Shown: in pieces, positions 24,323-35,400 of the stretch
How the letters are laid out: each line of letters starts with the position of its first letter
Numbering within the stretch: the first letter of the stretch is position 1
NCBI GenBank assembly: GCA_900771955.1
Contig: CAAGPW010000001.1
Span: 1-51,031 of the forward strand
Length of the DNA: 51,031 nt
Direction of reading: 5' to 3'
Source of the DNA: Lachnospiraceae bacterium
GTDB taxonomy: Bacteria > Bacillota > Clostridia > Lachnospirales > Lachnospiraceae
Notes under the pieces: generated by a model
Databases searched by the model: none
What the model was told of the DNA's origin: nothing
The model's input: the letters and a program-made list of their open reading frames with translations, nothing else
Translations under genes and position numbers: made by a program

Positions 24323-26089
24323 ATGGATTTTTTTAGTATCTTGACAATGTTAGGTGGATTAGCACTATTTTTGTACGGAATGAATGCAATGGGAGACGGG
24401 CTTGCCAAGGTTTCCGGTGGAAAGCTTGAACGTATTTTGGAAAAGCTGACGTCGAATCCGGTCAAAGCGGTACTGCTTGGCTGCGGAGTTACGGCGGTCA
24501 TTCAGTCTTCCTCCGCGACTACAGTTATGGTCGTTGGGTTTGTCAATTCCGGAATCATGAAACTGGAGCAGGCAGTAGGCGTTATCATGGGAGCCAATAT
24601 CGGTACGACCGTAACATCCTGGATGCTCAGTCTTACCGGGATCGAGAGCGATAATTTCTTTATGCAGCTCTTAAAGCCGACATCGTTTTCACCGGTTTTG
24701 GCGCTCATTGGTGTGGTGTTCATACTGTTTGTAAAAAGCGAGAAGAAGCGTGATATCGGTACGATCATGGTTGGCTTTGCGATCCTCATGTTCGGTATGG
24801 AAATGATGAGCGGGGCAGTGGAGCCGCTTGCCGATGTGCCGGAATTCACGCATATCTTAACCATGTTTTCCAATCCGATTTTAGGACTTCTGGCAGGAAC
24901 CGTGCTTACGGCGGTGATTCAGAGCTCCTCGGCATCGGTTGGTATTTTACAGGCACTCTGTGCGACCGGTTCGGTGAGCTTTGCGACAGCGCTTCCGATC
25001 ATTATGGGACAGAATATTGGAACCTGTGTGACCGCAATGATCTCGGCAATCGGGGCGAAGAAGAATGCAAAGCGTGCGGCGCTGGTACATCTGTATTTTA
25101 ATATTATCGGAACACTGGTATTTATGATCGTATTTTACAGCATTAATGCTGCTGTGCATTTTTCCTTTCTCGGACACAGTGCAAATGCGGCAGGGATTGC
25201 AGTAATTCACAGTGTCTTTAATATTGTAGCTACGCTGTTGCTGCTTCCGTTCCGTAAGGGTCTGGTAAAGCTGGCCTGTCTCACGATGCCTGACAGCGAA
25301 GAGGACATCGAACTGGCAGCAAAAGACAGCAATGTACTGGATGTGCGTTTTCTGGAGAAACCGGCATTTGCAGTTCAGCAGGCAAAGCATGCAGCGGCCG
25401 ATATGGCAGAGGTTTCCAGACGTGCGGTGTTTACAGCAATGGATCTTATCATGAATTATGATGAGCAGAAGGCAGAACAGGTTGAGATGCTTGAAAAGAA
25501 GGTCGATCATTACGAAGATGAGATCGGCACTTATCTTATGCAGATTGGTGGAGGGCAGATATCAAGAGAGGATTCGCAGACTGTTGCGATGTTACTGCAC
25601 AGTATCGGAGATTTTGAGCGTATCTCGGATCATGCGATGAACCTTTCCGAGGTAGCACATCAGATGCAGAAGAAAGAGGGCGGGTTCTCCAAGAAGGCAG
25701 TAGAGGAGTTAAATATCTATATGAATGCAGTTCGGGAGATCATTTCAATGTCCTATCAGGCATTTGAGGAAGAAGATTTAAAGAAAGCAGTTATGGTTGA
25801 GCCGCTCGAAGAAGTGATCGATCATCTTGACAAAGAAGAGAAGAAACGTCACATGAAGCGTCTCAGAAAAGAAAAATGTACCATTGAACTCGGCTTTTGT
25901 CTGTCCGATATTGCAATGAACTTAGAGCGAATTGCAGACCATTGCTCCAATATTGCGGTTTACATGATTCAGACTAATGAAGATGTGTTAGACACCCACG
26001 AATATTTAGATCAGGTAAAACAGGAAGACAATGAAGATTTCGACGTAATGTATAATCTGTATCGAAAGAAGTATGCATTACCCGATTAA
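24323..26089 (+). CDS. Na/Pi cotransporter family protein with PhoU-like C-terminal domain
   Basis: A 588-residue membrane protein. The N-terminal part (about 1-310) has the two inverted Na/Pi repeats, each with the QSSS signature: AVIQSSSATTVMVVGFV and AVIQSSSASVGILQALC, and GANIGTTVTSWMLS after the first. The C-terminal about 230 residues form a PhoU-like helical bundle with ERISDHAMNL and ERIADHCSNI. It probably couples sodium to phosphate movement, either low-affinity uptake or efflux, with the PhoU-like part as regulator. The family is often called NptA or YjbB. It has its own Pho-box-like promoter and lies 11 bases before the response regulator gene. Confidence 0.92.
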   Translation: MDFFSILTMLGGLALFLYGMNAMGDGLAKVSGGKLERILEKLTSNPVKAVLLGCGVTAVIQSSSATTVMVVGFVNSGIMKLEQAVGVIMGANIGTTVTSWMLSLTGIESDNFFMQLLKPTSFSPVLALIGVVFILFVKSEKKRDIGTIMVGFAILMFGMEMMSGAVEPLADVPEFTHILTMFSNPILGLLAGTVLTAVIQSSSASVGILQALCATGSVSFATALPIIMGQNIGTCVTAMISAIGAKKNAKRAALVHLYFNIIGTLVFMIVFYSINAAVHFSFLGHSANAAGIAVIHSVFNIVATLLLLPFRKGLVKLACLTMPDSEEDIELAAKDSNVLDVRFLEKPAFAVQQAKHAAADMAEVSRRAVFTAMDLIMNYDEQKAEQVEMLEKKVDHYEDEIGTYLMQIGGGQISREDSQTVAMLLHSIGDFERISDHAMNLSEVAHQMQKKEGGFSKKAVEELNIYMNAVREIISMSYQAFEEEDLKKAVMVEPLEEVIDHLDKEEKKRHMKRLRKEKCTIELGFCLSDIAMNLERIADHCSNIAVYMIQTNEDVLDTHEYLDQVKQEDNEDFDVMYNLYRKKYALPD

Positions 26090-26100
26090 AGGAGAAAAAA

Positions 26101-26772
26101 ATGGCACTGATATATATTGTGGAAGATGATGTTAACATTCGTGAAATAGAGAGTTTTGCACTGAAAAATTCCGGTTATACGATAGAGGATTTTGCGTGCG
26201 CAAAGGATTTTTTTTCAAGGGTTCGGGACAAGGTTCCTGATCTGATCCTGCTTGACATTATGCTTCCGGATGAAGACGGACTTGAAATTGTAAAAAAACT
26301 CAGAAAGAAAGCGGAGACACGCATGGTGCCGATCATTATGGTGACGGCAAAGACTTCTGAGATGGACAAGGTTAAGGGTCTTGATATCGGTGCCGATGAT
26401 TATCTCACAAAGCCGTTTGGTGTGATGGAACTGATCTCCAGAACCAAGGCGCTGCTCAGACGGAGCCTTCATATGTCAGAGGAAAAGCTGCTGTCTATCG
26501 GAGACATTTTCCTGGATGATGAAAAACGTATGGTGTATGTGCATGATGAGCCGTGTGATCTGACCTACAAGGAATTTGAACTCTTGAAGATGCTCATGCA
26601 GAATGCAGGTATTGTGATCCCGCGTGAGGAGATCATGGTGCGTATCTGGGGCATGGATTATGAGGGAGAATCGAGAACACTCGACATGCATATCAAAACA
26701 CTGCGTCAGAAGCTCGGAGAGGCAGGCAGCAGAATAAAAACGGTCCGTAACGTCGGATATCGTCTGGAGTAA
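26101..26772 (+). CDS. phoP: PhoP/PhoB-like response regulator
   Basis: A 223-residue OmpR-family regulator. Receiver: acidic pair in VEDD (8-10), phosphoacceptor Asp52 in LLDIMLPDEDG, Thr82 in MVTAK and Lys104 in YLTKPF. Winged helix: LTYKEFELLKMLMQNAGIV, then RTLDMHIKTLRQKL and the end VRNVGYRLE. It lies 11 bases after the cotransporter gene and five bases before its kinase gene, so it should be driven from the Pho-box promoter and autoregulated. The assignment to phosphate control rests on the neighbouring genes and the 11-bp-phased boxes rather than on diagnostic residues. AAAGGAG precedes the ATG. Confidence 0.9.
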   Translation: MALIYIVEDDVNIREIESFALKNSGYTIEDFACAKDFFSRVRDKVPDLILLDIMLPDEDGLEIVKKLRKKAETRMVPIIMVTAKTSEMDKVKGLDIGADDYLTKPFGVMELISRTKALLRRSLHMSEEKLLSIGDIFLDDEKRMVYVHDEPCDLTYKEFELLKMLMQNAGIVIPREEIMVRIWGMDYEGESRTLDMHIKTLRQKLGEAGSRIKTVRNVGYRLE

Positions 26773-26777
26773 CGGCT

Positions 26778-28097
26778 ATGAAAAAAAAGATCAATCTGCA
26801 GTTTTTAATCATGTCTGTCACGGCAATCCTGCTCACACTGGTAATATCGACGCTGGTAAGCTATGAGGTGCTGAAGGATGAGGTCATGGCAGATCTTCGG
26901 ACCTATGCGAATGTGCTGATCGATACCGGGGCTTTTTCTGATATGCAGCATGTGCCCTATGATGCGAAGGAGGACCGGCTGCGTGTCACAGTGGTGGCGG
27001 AGGACGGCAGTGTGGCATATGACAGCAATGCAAATGCCAGTGACATGGAAAACCATGAAAAACGCCCGGAGATAGAGCAGGCGAGGAAGAACGGAGAAGG
27101 GAGTGCGATCCGCACTTCAAGGACTCTGGATCGGAGCATGTTTTATTATGCGCTGCGTCTGGATGATGGTTATGTCTTACGTGTCGCAAAGGAATCGGAT
27201 AATGTGTTCAGTATCGTATCGTCTACATTTCCGATGCTGTTTGGGCTGGCAGTAGTGTTGTTTGCACTGGGAGCACTGTTTTCCCATCTGCTTACAAAAA
27301 GTATTGTGGCACCGATCGAACAGATGGCAAACGATATGGATCATTTGGAGTCCATTCGGGTATATAAAGAGCTGCGGCCATTTATTACAACGATCCAGAA
27401 GCAGCACGAGGATATCCGCAAAAATGCGGATATGCGTCAGGAGTTTACGGCGAATGTTTCTCACGAACTGAAGACACCGCTTACTTCGATTTCCGGTTAT
27501 TCGGAACTGATCGAGAGTGGAATGGCGACGGATGAAGATGTGGTTCGGTTTGCCGGAGAGATTCATCAGAATGCAAACCGCCTGTTGACGCTCATTAATG
27601 ACATCATACGTTTGTCCGAGTTGGACGTATCGACACAGGAGGTTCCATTTGAACAGTTGGATCTTCATGCGATGGCGGAAAAATGTGTGGATATGTTGCA
27701 GGTCAATGCGGAGAACCATGATGTGACGATTCATCTTTCCGGAAAGAGCGCATACGTGAATGCAAACAGGGAGATGATGAATGAACTTCTGTATAATCTC
27801 TGTGATAATGCGATCCGCTATAATAAAAAAGGCGGAACTGTGGATGTGGCGGTGTATGAGACAGATAAACAGGTCATTTTATCAGTAAAGGATACCGGAA
27901 TCGGAATTTCAAAAGAGCATCAGGACAGAATTTTTGAGCGCTTTTACCGCGTGGATCGAAGTCGTTCAAAGCTGACCGGAGGAACTGGTCTCGGACTTGC
28001 GATCGTCAAGCATATTGTGGCACAGCACAATGCAAAGCTGGAGCTTGAGAGTGAAAAGGATGTGGGAACCTGTATCCGGGTACTGTTTCTGAAATAA
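26778..28097 (+). CDS. phoR: PhoR-like phosphate sensor histidine kinase
   Basis: A 439-residue membrane kinase. TM1 (about 8-30), an extracytoplasmic domain of about 120 residues, TM2 (about 152-175), a short HAMP-like stretch, and the H-box with His229 in NVSHELKTPLTSISGYSEL. ATPase motifs: NELLYNLCDNAIRYN, VKDTGIGI, IFERFYRVDRSRS and GGTGLGLAIVKHI, all intact. It lacks an obvious PAS domain before the H-box, unlike E. coli PhoR. It probably takes its signal through PstSCAB-PhoU, encoded just upstream. It is last of the phosphate locus; a strong terminator follows. Confidence 0.9.
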   Translation: MKKKINLQFLIMSVTAILLTLVISTLVSYEVLKDEVMADLRTYANVLIDTGAFSDMQHVPYDAKEDRLRVTVVAEDGSVAYDSNANASDMENHEKRPEIEQARKNGEGSAIRTSRTLDRSMFYYALRLDDGYVLRVAKESDNVFSIVSSTFPMLFGLAVVLFALGALFSHLLTKSIVAPIEQMANDMDHLESIRVYKELRPFITTIQKQHEDIRKNADMRQEFTANVSHELKTPLTSISGYSELIESGMATDEDVVRFAGEIHQNANRLLTLINDIIRLSELDVSTQEVPFEQLDLHAMAEKCVDMLQVNAENHDVTIHLSGKSAYVNANREMMNELLYNLCDNAIRYNKKGGTVDVAVYETDKQVILSVKDTGIGISKEHQDRIFERFYRVDRSRSKLTGGTGLGLAIVKHIVAQHNAKLELESEKDVGTCIRVLFLK

Positions 28098-28108
28098 GTG
28101 TGAATTCT

Positions 28109-28150
28109 AAAAGGATGTGCAGTCTTACTTATAGACAGCACATCCTTTTT
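28109..28150 (+). terminator. Terminator ending the phosphate locus
   Basis: AAAAGGATGTGC (28109-28120) pairs with GCACATCCTTTTT (28138-28150), with T residues included in the right arm. Confidence 0.88.
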
Positions 28151-28204
28151 GGCTTATATTTATAGGAGACAGAAAAAGGCACACAATAGGAGAGGAACTT
28201 CTTA

Positions 28205-29032
28205 ATGAAAAAAAGTATGATGTTTGCAGCGGGAACGCTTGCAATTCTGATATTGTCTGTTTGCGGCTGCGGAAAAACAAAAGAGCATGGCGGACAGACA
28301 AATGGAAACTGGGAAACGATTTTCGGACAGACACATGTCGGAACAGATATTAAGGAAGAAAGAGACCGGGCGGCAGAGCAGACAGAGCCCTATACCTACC
28401 TTGCGCTCGGAAATTCCGTGACACACTGGGAAGGAAAACCGGAGGAAGTGAATGAGATCTGGTGGAGTGATTATGGAATGGCGGCAGATCGGCCGGAACA
28501 TGATTATGTACATTTGGTGGCAGCCCATCTGGCAGAAAAAAGACCGGAGGTGGAGTATCAGGCAGTCTGCTTTCAGGACTGGGAGACAAACGAAGCAGGA
28601 GACAGAGACAGCTATCTGAAAGAACTGGATGATGTGGTGAATGATGATGTGGATCTGGTCACGGTACAGCTTGGAGAGAATATTACAGAGGATACTCCGG
28701 TCACGGTAGAGGATTATACCAGTCTGATCGAGTATCTGAAAGAGGAAGCACCACAGGCGAAGATCATACTCCTGGGGCAGATCCTGTGGGACAATGAGAG
28801 CGTGCAGAGTATCAAGCAGCAGGCAGCGGCGGAGTATCAGATTCCGTTCATAAATCTGGATGATGTGCGCACGGATGCGCAGTATAAGGCAGGAATGGGT
28901 ACACAGGTGCTCGGAGATGACGGAAATCTTCATACCATAAATAATGAAATCGTTGCAGCCCATCCGAACAACCTGGGTATGCAGGTCATTGCAGACCGGA
29001 TCGATCAGATCGTGGATACCTGGCTGAATTAG
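28205..29032 (+). CDS. SGNH/GDSL-type hydrolase lipoprotein
   Basis: A 275-residue exported lipoprotein: basic start, hydrophobic segment and lipobox-like SVCGC around residues 18-22. The mature part shows SGNH blocks: ALGNSVTHW (block I, with the serine in GNS), VTVQLGENI (block III, Asn) and HPNNLGMQVIADRI (block V, His). Such enzymes are esterases or acyl/acetyl-hydrolases; a cell-wall or surface-polysaccharide substrate is plausible from its location but not shown. AGGAGAGG lies about ten bases before the ATG. addB follows 16 bases after the stop, so it may share a transcript with addAB, an odd pairing with no clear functional link. Confidence 0.78.
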   Translation: MKKSMMFAAGTLAILILSVCGCGKTKEHGGQTNGNWETIFGQTHVGTDIKEERDRAAEQTEPYTYLALGNSVTHWEGKPEEVNEIWWSDYGMAADRPEHDYVHLVAAHLAEKRPEVEYQAVCFQDWETNEAGDRDSYLKELDDVVNDDVDLVTVQLGENITEDTPVTVEDYTSLIEYLKEEAPQAKIILLGQILWDNESVQSIKQQAAAEYQIPFINLDDVRTDAQYKAGMGTQVLGDDGNLHTINNEIVAAHPNNLGMQVIADRIDQIVDTWLN

Positions 29033-29048
29033 AAAAAGAGGAAACAGA

Positions 29049-32000
29049 ATGTCATTACAGTTTATATTGGGAAATTCGGGAAGCGGAAAATCGTCTTTCC
29101 TGTATCAGAAAGTAATTGAGGAATCCATGGCGCACCCGATGGAAAATTATCTGATCCTGGTGCCCGAACAGTTTACCATGCAGACACAGAAGGAGCTGGT
29201 GAGTCTTCATCCAAAGCATGCGATCATGAACATTGATGTCCTGAGCTTTAACCGTCTGGCATTCCGTGTGTTTGACGAGCTTGGGAAAACCGATTTCGTC
29301 GTGCTTGAAGAGACCGGAAAAAACCTTGTCCTGCGAAAGGTCGCGGAGGAAAAGAAAAAGGATCTTCCGGTGCTTGGGGGAAATTTAAAAAAGATGGGGT
29401 ATATCAGTGAGTTGAAATCACTGCTGTCTGAGTTTATGCAGTATAACGTGACTCCGGATATGCTTGAGGAATTAACCGGAGGAGAAAACAGTGCGCAGTC
29501 CTTTTCCTATAAGATGCGTGATGTGCTTACGATGTACCGTGGTTTTCTGGATTATGTCGAGGGAACTTATATTACAGCGGAGGAGATTTTAGACCTGCTT
29601 GCAGATCTGGCGGAGGATTCTGCACTGCTTCGTGGCAGCACACTGGTATTTGACGGATTTACCGGTTTTACGCCGAATCAGAATAAGCTGCTTAAAGTGC
29701 TGTTTCCGCTGGTTGGGGATGTCCTTGTGACGGTATCGATGGATGAGCGTGAAGATTTTTTCGGAAAACCACAGATACAGGATCTGTTTTATATGAGTAA
29801 AAAAATGATCGCAGGTCTGATCGGAATTGCGGAGGAGACAGGAGTTACGGTAAAAGAGCCGGTCATTTTGCATGGAGGAGATAAAAAGCGTTTTCTGCAT
29901 GCACCGGCCTTGTACCATCTGGAGCAAAACCTGTTTCGCAGAAAGCAAAGGACGTACGGAGAAAAACAGGATGCCATCCGTGTGCTTGTACTGCATGATC
30001 CAAAAGAAGAGCTGCGCTTTGCGGCGGGAGAGATCCGACGTCTGGTACGTGAGGAGCATTTCCGTTATCGTGATTTTGCGATCGTATCGGGAGATGATAT
30101 GACTTATCGTAACTATGCTCCACAGATTTTTGAGGAATATGATATTCCTGTTTTTATGGATAACAGAAAAAACATCCTGTTTCATCCGTTTCCGGAATTT
30201 ATCCGTGCGGTACTTGAGGTGATCGAGCAGGATTTTTCTTATGAGAGTGTATTTCGCTATTACCGCACGGCACTGACCGGGCTTCCGGCAGAAAAGATCG
30301 ATCTTTTGGAAAATTACGTACTGGCAACGGGGGTCAGGGGACATTCCGGCTGGGAGAAAAAGTGGGTGCGCCTGCCGAAAAACTGGGAGGAAGCAGTCTT
30401 AGAGGAAGTAAATGCCATACGGGAAAAATTTTGTGTGGATATTGAACCGCTTTATCAGGTATTTCGGGATAAAAATGAGAATCTGCGGCAAAAGACGGTG
30501 GCACTTTACGAATTTATCTGTGCGCATGAGATTGCACAGAAGATGACAGCGTATCAGAAAAACTTTGAAGCGGAAGGCGATGCGACCACGGCAAAGGAAT
30601 ATGAGCAGATCTACGGGATTGTGATGGATCTGCTTGAGAAAATGGTAGACCTGTTGGGGGAGGAATGTTTATCTGTCCGCGAGTACCGGGAGATACTGGA
30701 TGCCGGATTTGAAGCGGCAAATGTCGGTGTGATCCCGCCGGGCTATGACAGGGTGGTCATCGGAGATATTGAACGTACCAGGCTGGAACATATCCGGGTG
30801 TTATTCTTTGTCGGTGTGAATGATGGCGTGATTCCAAAAGCGGACAGTCATGGAGGTATTATTTCAGAACTGGAGCGTGAACGGTTGTCTGCCGAACATA
30901 TTGAGCTTGCACCGACGGCACGTGAGCGTGCGTTTATTCAGAAGTTTTATCTGTATTTAAATATGACCAAGCCATCCGAAAAACTTTACATCACTTATGC
31001 CGGGGTGAATATGGATGGCAAGGCGTTGCGCCGTTCCTATCTCGTTGGAACAGTGATAAAGCTGTTTCCGGGGCTTTCTGTGGAAGAAGCCGGAGAGGAT
31101 ACCGATCTGTGGCTGGTGACGCCAAAGAGCAGTCTGAAAATCTTTCTGGACGGACTTTCAAGAGTGCGGATGGGAAAGATGGATGAGGAATGGAAGGCGC
31201 TTTATGCATGGTATGCGTCGCATACAAAGTGGGCGGATAAGGCGGAGGAGCTTTTGGATGCTGCCTTTTACTGCCATGCCAGTGAACGGTTATCCAAAGA
31301 AGCGGCAGGTGCGCTTTATGGGGCAGTGCTGACGAACAGTGTGACCAGGCTGGAGCGTTTTGCATCCTGTGCGTTTTCCCATTTCCTGCGCTATGGACTG
31401 GGACTCGAGGAGCGGCAGATCAGTGAATTTGCACCGCTGGATCTTGGAAATGTGCTGCATCAGGCGCTGGAGACTTATTCCAAGGCGCTTGAGCATAGCA
31501 GCTATGACTGGTTTGATGTTCCGGAAGCGGAGATGGAGCGGCTTGCAGAGACGGCGCTTGCCGATGCTGTGGCGGCCATGCGCAATTCCTCTTTGTACGA
31601 TACGGCAAAGGATGCCTATATGGTGGAACGGATGCATAACCTTTTGAACCGCACGGTAAAGACGATCACGGAACAGATCAGAAGGGGAAGCTTTCTGCCG
31701 GAAAATTATGAGGTGTCCTTTTCGTTTACCGAGGATCTGGATGCGGTCAATTTTGCACTCGGCAAAGAGGAAAGGATGCGTTTGCAGGGCAGGATTGACC
31801 GGATGGATGTCTGGAAAAATGAGGACGATATCTATGTGAAGATCGTCGATTATAAATCCGGCGGCAGTACGCAGTTTGAACTTCTTTCCATTTATCACGG
31901 GCTGCAGCTGCAGCTGGTCGTTTACCTGAATGCCGGACTGGAACTGATGCAGAAGCGTTATCCGGGTAAACAGATCCTGCCGGGTGGCATTTTCTATTAT

Positions 32001-32498
32001 CACATGGATGATCCGTTTATCGATGTGGCAGAAGAGAAATCAGATGAAATGATCTTTGAGGAGATCCTTGGAAAATTAAAGATGGACGGTCTTGTCAACG
32101 CAAAAACGGAGGTCATTGATGCCATGGACAGGGATCTCACCGGTACATCGGTCATTCTGCCGGTAGGCAGAAAAAAAGACGGCTCCCTGAAGGCAGGTTC
32201 CCATGCCGTGGAACAGGAAGAATTTCGTGAACTGTCCGCATTTGTAAACCGGAAGATCGGGGAACTCGGAAAAGACATGTTAAATGGAAATATTGACGCC
32301 GCTCCGTACAGGCTGGACAAAAAAGAAGCATGTGCGTTTTGCCCGTATCATGGAGTGTGTGGATTTGATGAAAAAATGCCGGGATTTTCGTACCGGAATC
32401 TAAAGAAATTTGATTCGGATGCAGAGATTTTCGCACAGATGAGAAAGGAGGAGTATGATGGGCGTGACGTGGACGGAGAGCCAGAAACAGGTCATTGA
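29049..32498 (+). CDS. addB: Helicase-exonuclease AddAB, subunit AddB
   Basis: A 1149-residue subunit of the AddAB double-strand-break resection complex, the Firmicute counterpart of RecBCD. It has Walker A GNSGSGKSS near residue 8, a degenerate helicase core, and the C-terminal nuclease with VKIVDYKSGG. The iron-sulfur cluster cysteines are all visible: Cys774 in FASCAFSHF, and Cys1095, Cys1098 and Cys1104 in the CAFCPYHGVC group. AddB degrades the 5'-ended strand and recognises Chi with AddA. Its end overlaps addA by about 40 bases in a different frame, so translation is coupled. The ribosome site is AAAGAGG before the ATG. Confidence 0.96.
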   Translation: MSLQFILGNSGSGKSSFLYQKVIEESMAHPMENYLILVPEQFTMQTQKELVSLHPKHAIMNIDVLSFNRLAFRVFDELGKTDFVVLEETGKNLVLRKVAEEKKKDLPVLGGNLKKMGYISELKSLLSEFMQYNVTPDMLEELTGGENSAQSFSYKMRDVLTMYRGFLDYVEGTYITAEEILDLLADLAEDSALLRGSTLVFDGFTGFTPNQNKLLKVLFPLVGDVLVTVSMDEREDFFGKPQIQDLFYMSKKMIAGLIGIAEETGVTVKEPVILHGGDKKRFLHAPALYHLEQNLFRRKQRTYGEKQDAIRVLVLHDPKEELRFAAGEIRRLVREEHFRYRDFAIVSGDDMTYRNYAPQIFEEYDIPVFMDNRKNILFHPFPEFIRAVLEVIEQDFSYESVFRYYRTALTGLPAEKIDLLENYVLATGVRGHSGWEKKWVRLPKNWEEAVLEEVNAIREKFCVDIEPLYQVFRDKNENLRQKTVALYEFICAHEIAQKMTAYQKNFEAEGDATTAKEYEQIYGIVMDLLEKMVDLLGEECLSVREYREILDAGFEAANVGVIPPGYDRVVIGDIERTRLEHIRVLFFVGVNDGVIPKADSHGGIISELERERLSAEHIELAPTARERAFIQKFYLYLNMTKPSEKLYITYAGVNMDGKALRRSYLVGTVIKLFPGLSVEEAGEDTDLWLVTPKSSLKIFLDGLSRVRMGKMDEEWKALYAWYASHTKWADKAEELLDAAFYCHASERLSKEAAGALYGAVLTNSVTRLERFASCAFSHFLRYGLGLEERQISEFAPLDLGNVLHQALETYSKALEHSSYDWFDVPEAEMERLAETALADAVAAMRNSSLYDTAKDAYMVERMHNLLNRTVKTITEQIRRGSFLPENYEVSFSFTEDLDAVNFALGKEERMRLQGRIDRMDVWKNEDDIYVKIVDYKSGGSTQFELLSIYHGLQLQLVVYLNAGLELMQKRYPGKQILPGGIFYYHMDDPFIDVAEEKSDEMIFEEILGKLKMDGLVNAKTEVIDAMDRDLTGTSVILPVGRKKDGSLKAGSHAVEQEEFRELSAFVNRKIGELGKDMLNGNIDAAPYRLDKKEACAFCPYHGVCGFDEKMPGFSYRNLKKFDSDAEIFAQMRKEEYDGRDVDGEPETGH

Positions 32499-35400
32499 TT
32501 TAAGAAAACGCAATATACTGGTGTCTGCGGCAGCAGGCTCCGGGAAAACGGCGGTACTCGTGGAGCGCATCTTAAAAAAGATCACGGACGATAAGGTGGA
32601 TATCGATAAACTGCTCATCGTGACTTTTACGAATGCAGCGGCAGCGGAAATGCGTGAGCGTATCCGTGATGCAATTGAAAAAAAGCTGGAGGAAGAACCG
32701 GAAAACGAACATCTGCAGCGGCAGTTTACGCTGGTGCATAATGCGCAGATCACGACGATCGACAGCTTTTGTCTGTATGTGATCCGCAATTATTTCTATA
32801 AGATCGATCTGGAGCCGAATTTCAGGGTTGCAGATGAGGGGGAGCTTTCACTTTTGCGTTCAGATGTTTTAGAACAGGTGCTGGAGGCACATTATGCATC
32901 GGGGCAGCAGGAATTTTTAAATTTTGTGACAGGTTACGGCGGAGCCAAAAATGATCATGCGATACAGGATATGATCTTAAAAATGTATGCATACGCGCAG
33001 AGTTATCCGTGGCCGGAGGAATGGCTTGCTTCATGCAGATCCGTATATACATTTACAGAGGAAGCCGATATGGAGCGGACACTCTGGATGAAACGGTTTC
33101 TGGATTCACTTGCGACAGCACTTTTGGACTGTCTGCATCAGATGGAGCGGGCGCTTCTTCTGTGTGAGGAGCCGGATGGGCCTTATATGTATGCGGATGC
33201 GGTCAGAGAGGATATCAGATGTCTGGAGAAAATAAAAGCATCTGAGGGATATACGGCGTTCGGGGAAGCGTTAAATGCCTATACGGAGGCATTCCCGAAG
33301 CTTGCGGCGGCACGTAAATTTGAAGGCAGCACACAAAAAAAGGAGCTTGTGCAGAATATCCGCAATACAATGAAAAAAGAAGTAAAGGACATGCGGGACA
33401 AATTCTTTTTTAAAGAGCCGCAGGAAATCTTTCAGGATATGAAAAAGACAGCTCCGGCGGCAGAAATGCTGATCGCGCTTACCGAAGAATTTGCTGCGTG
33501 CTTTGCAGGGGAAAAAAAGAACAAGAATCTGGTGGATTTTTCCGATATGGAGCACTTTGCCCTGCAGATTTTGGTAGACGGGGAGACGAAAAAGCCGACA
33601 GAGACAGCGGATGAATTTGCCGCGCTGTTCGATGAGATCATGATCGATGAATATCAGGACAGCAATTATGTGCAGGAAACGCTGCTCCGCGCGGTGTCAA
33701 GGGAACGCTTCGGGCAGAACAATCTTTTTATGGTAGGAGATGTAAAGCAGAGTATTTACCGATTCCGTCTGGCAAGACCGGAGCTTTTTATGGAAAAATT
33801 TGACACCTATCAGACAACAGAGGGGGATTGCCAGCGCGTCGATCTGCAGAAGAACTTCCGGAGCCGGAATGAGGTTTTGTCCGGAGTGAATGATATTTTT
33901 TACAAGATCATGTGCAGAGACCTCGGGAATGTGGTTTATGACGAAAATGCGGCACTGTATCCGGGGGCATCCTATCCGGAGCAGGGAAATGTGCAGATGT
34001 TTGCGATGGAGGTACTTGCAGCGGAAGAAGACAGCACGGGGGATATGAGCCGGGAGGAAATGGAAGCGCACATGATCGCCGCACGTATCCGTGAGATGCA
34101 AAAAAACGGGCAGATGGTGACAGATAAAGCAGACGGAGAGCTTCGCCCGATAGAATACCGTGATATTGTGATCCTGCTGCGCAGTGTTTCCGGAACAGCG
34201 GATACCTTTGTGAAAGTTCTGATGGATGAGGGCATACCGGCGTTTACAATGTCAAGAACCGGATATTTTTCTGCGGTAGAGATCCAGACGGTTTTAAACA
34301 TGCTGCGTGTGCTGGATAATCCGATGCAGGATATTCCACTTGCAGCAGTGCTGCATTCGCCGATCGGCGGATTCTCTGGAGAGGAGCTGGCAAAGATCCG
34401 TGCGGCCAGCAGTCAGCGTACATTCTATGAGAGTATTCTCTCGTATCCCGCGTTTTCTTTGGATGAAACAACAGAAGGGGAGGCAGAGGGCAAGAAAGCG
34501 GAGAAAGAGCAGGAAGTGGATCTGGAATTACAGAAACGGCTGCGTGATTTCCTCGATATGCTGGACAGGTTTCGGGCAAAAGTGCCGTATACACCGGTGC
34601 ATGAACTGATCATACAGCTTTTGGATGAGACCGGGTATCTTTCCTATATCACGGCGCTTCCGACCGGAGAGCAGAAGCGGGCAAATGTGCAGATGCTGAT
34701 TGAACAGGCGATCCATTATGAGGACACAAGCTACAAGGGACTGTTTCATTTTGTGCGGTATATCGAAAAGCTGCATAAATATGATGTGGATTACGGTGAG
34801 GCGGATATTGTAAACGAAAATGAAAATGCAGTGCGTATCATGAGTATCCATAAGAGCAAGGGGCTGGAGTTTCCAGTCGTATTTGCAGCAGGAATGGGAA
34901 AGCATTTTAATATGCAGGACACAAGAAGCAGACTGATTTTACATCCGGAGCTTGGCATCGGATTAGACTGCATGAATGCTGTACGCCGTACAAAGACACC
35001 AACGCTGTTAAAGCGTGCACTGGCAAGGCAGACAGACGAAGAAAACCTGGGTGAGGAACTGCGTGTCCTGTATGTGGCGCTCACCCGTGCAAAGGAAAAA
35101 CTGATCCTGTGCGGATGCTTAAAGGATGTAGAGGAAAAACTCGCGGAATACAGGCAGGATACAGTCCGAAATGATACATTAAGCTTTCTGTCCCGCAGCA
35201 GTGCGCGATGCTATTTTGACTGGGTGCTGCCGGCGCTTTATTCCTACGGAGAAAAATACGATGTACGCATTTCCCGGAAAGAGGATATGCTTGCAGGTGA
35301 AATGCAGAAGGCATTACAGGTACTGCTTACAAGAGAACAGGTGAAAAAAGCCGCGAAAACGGCGGATGAGGAAATGATAAAACGGGTGAAGGAGCGCCTG

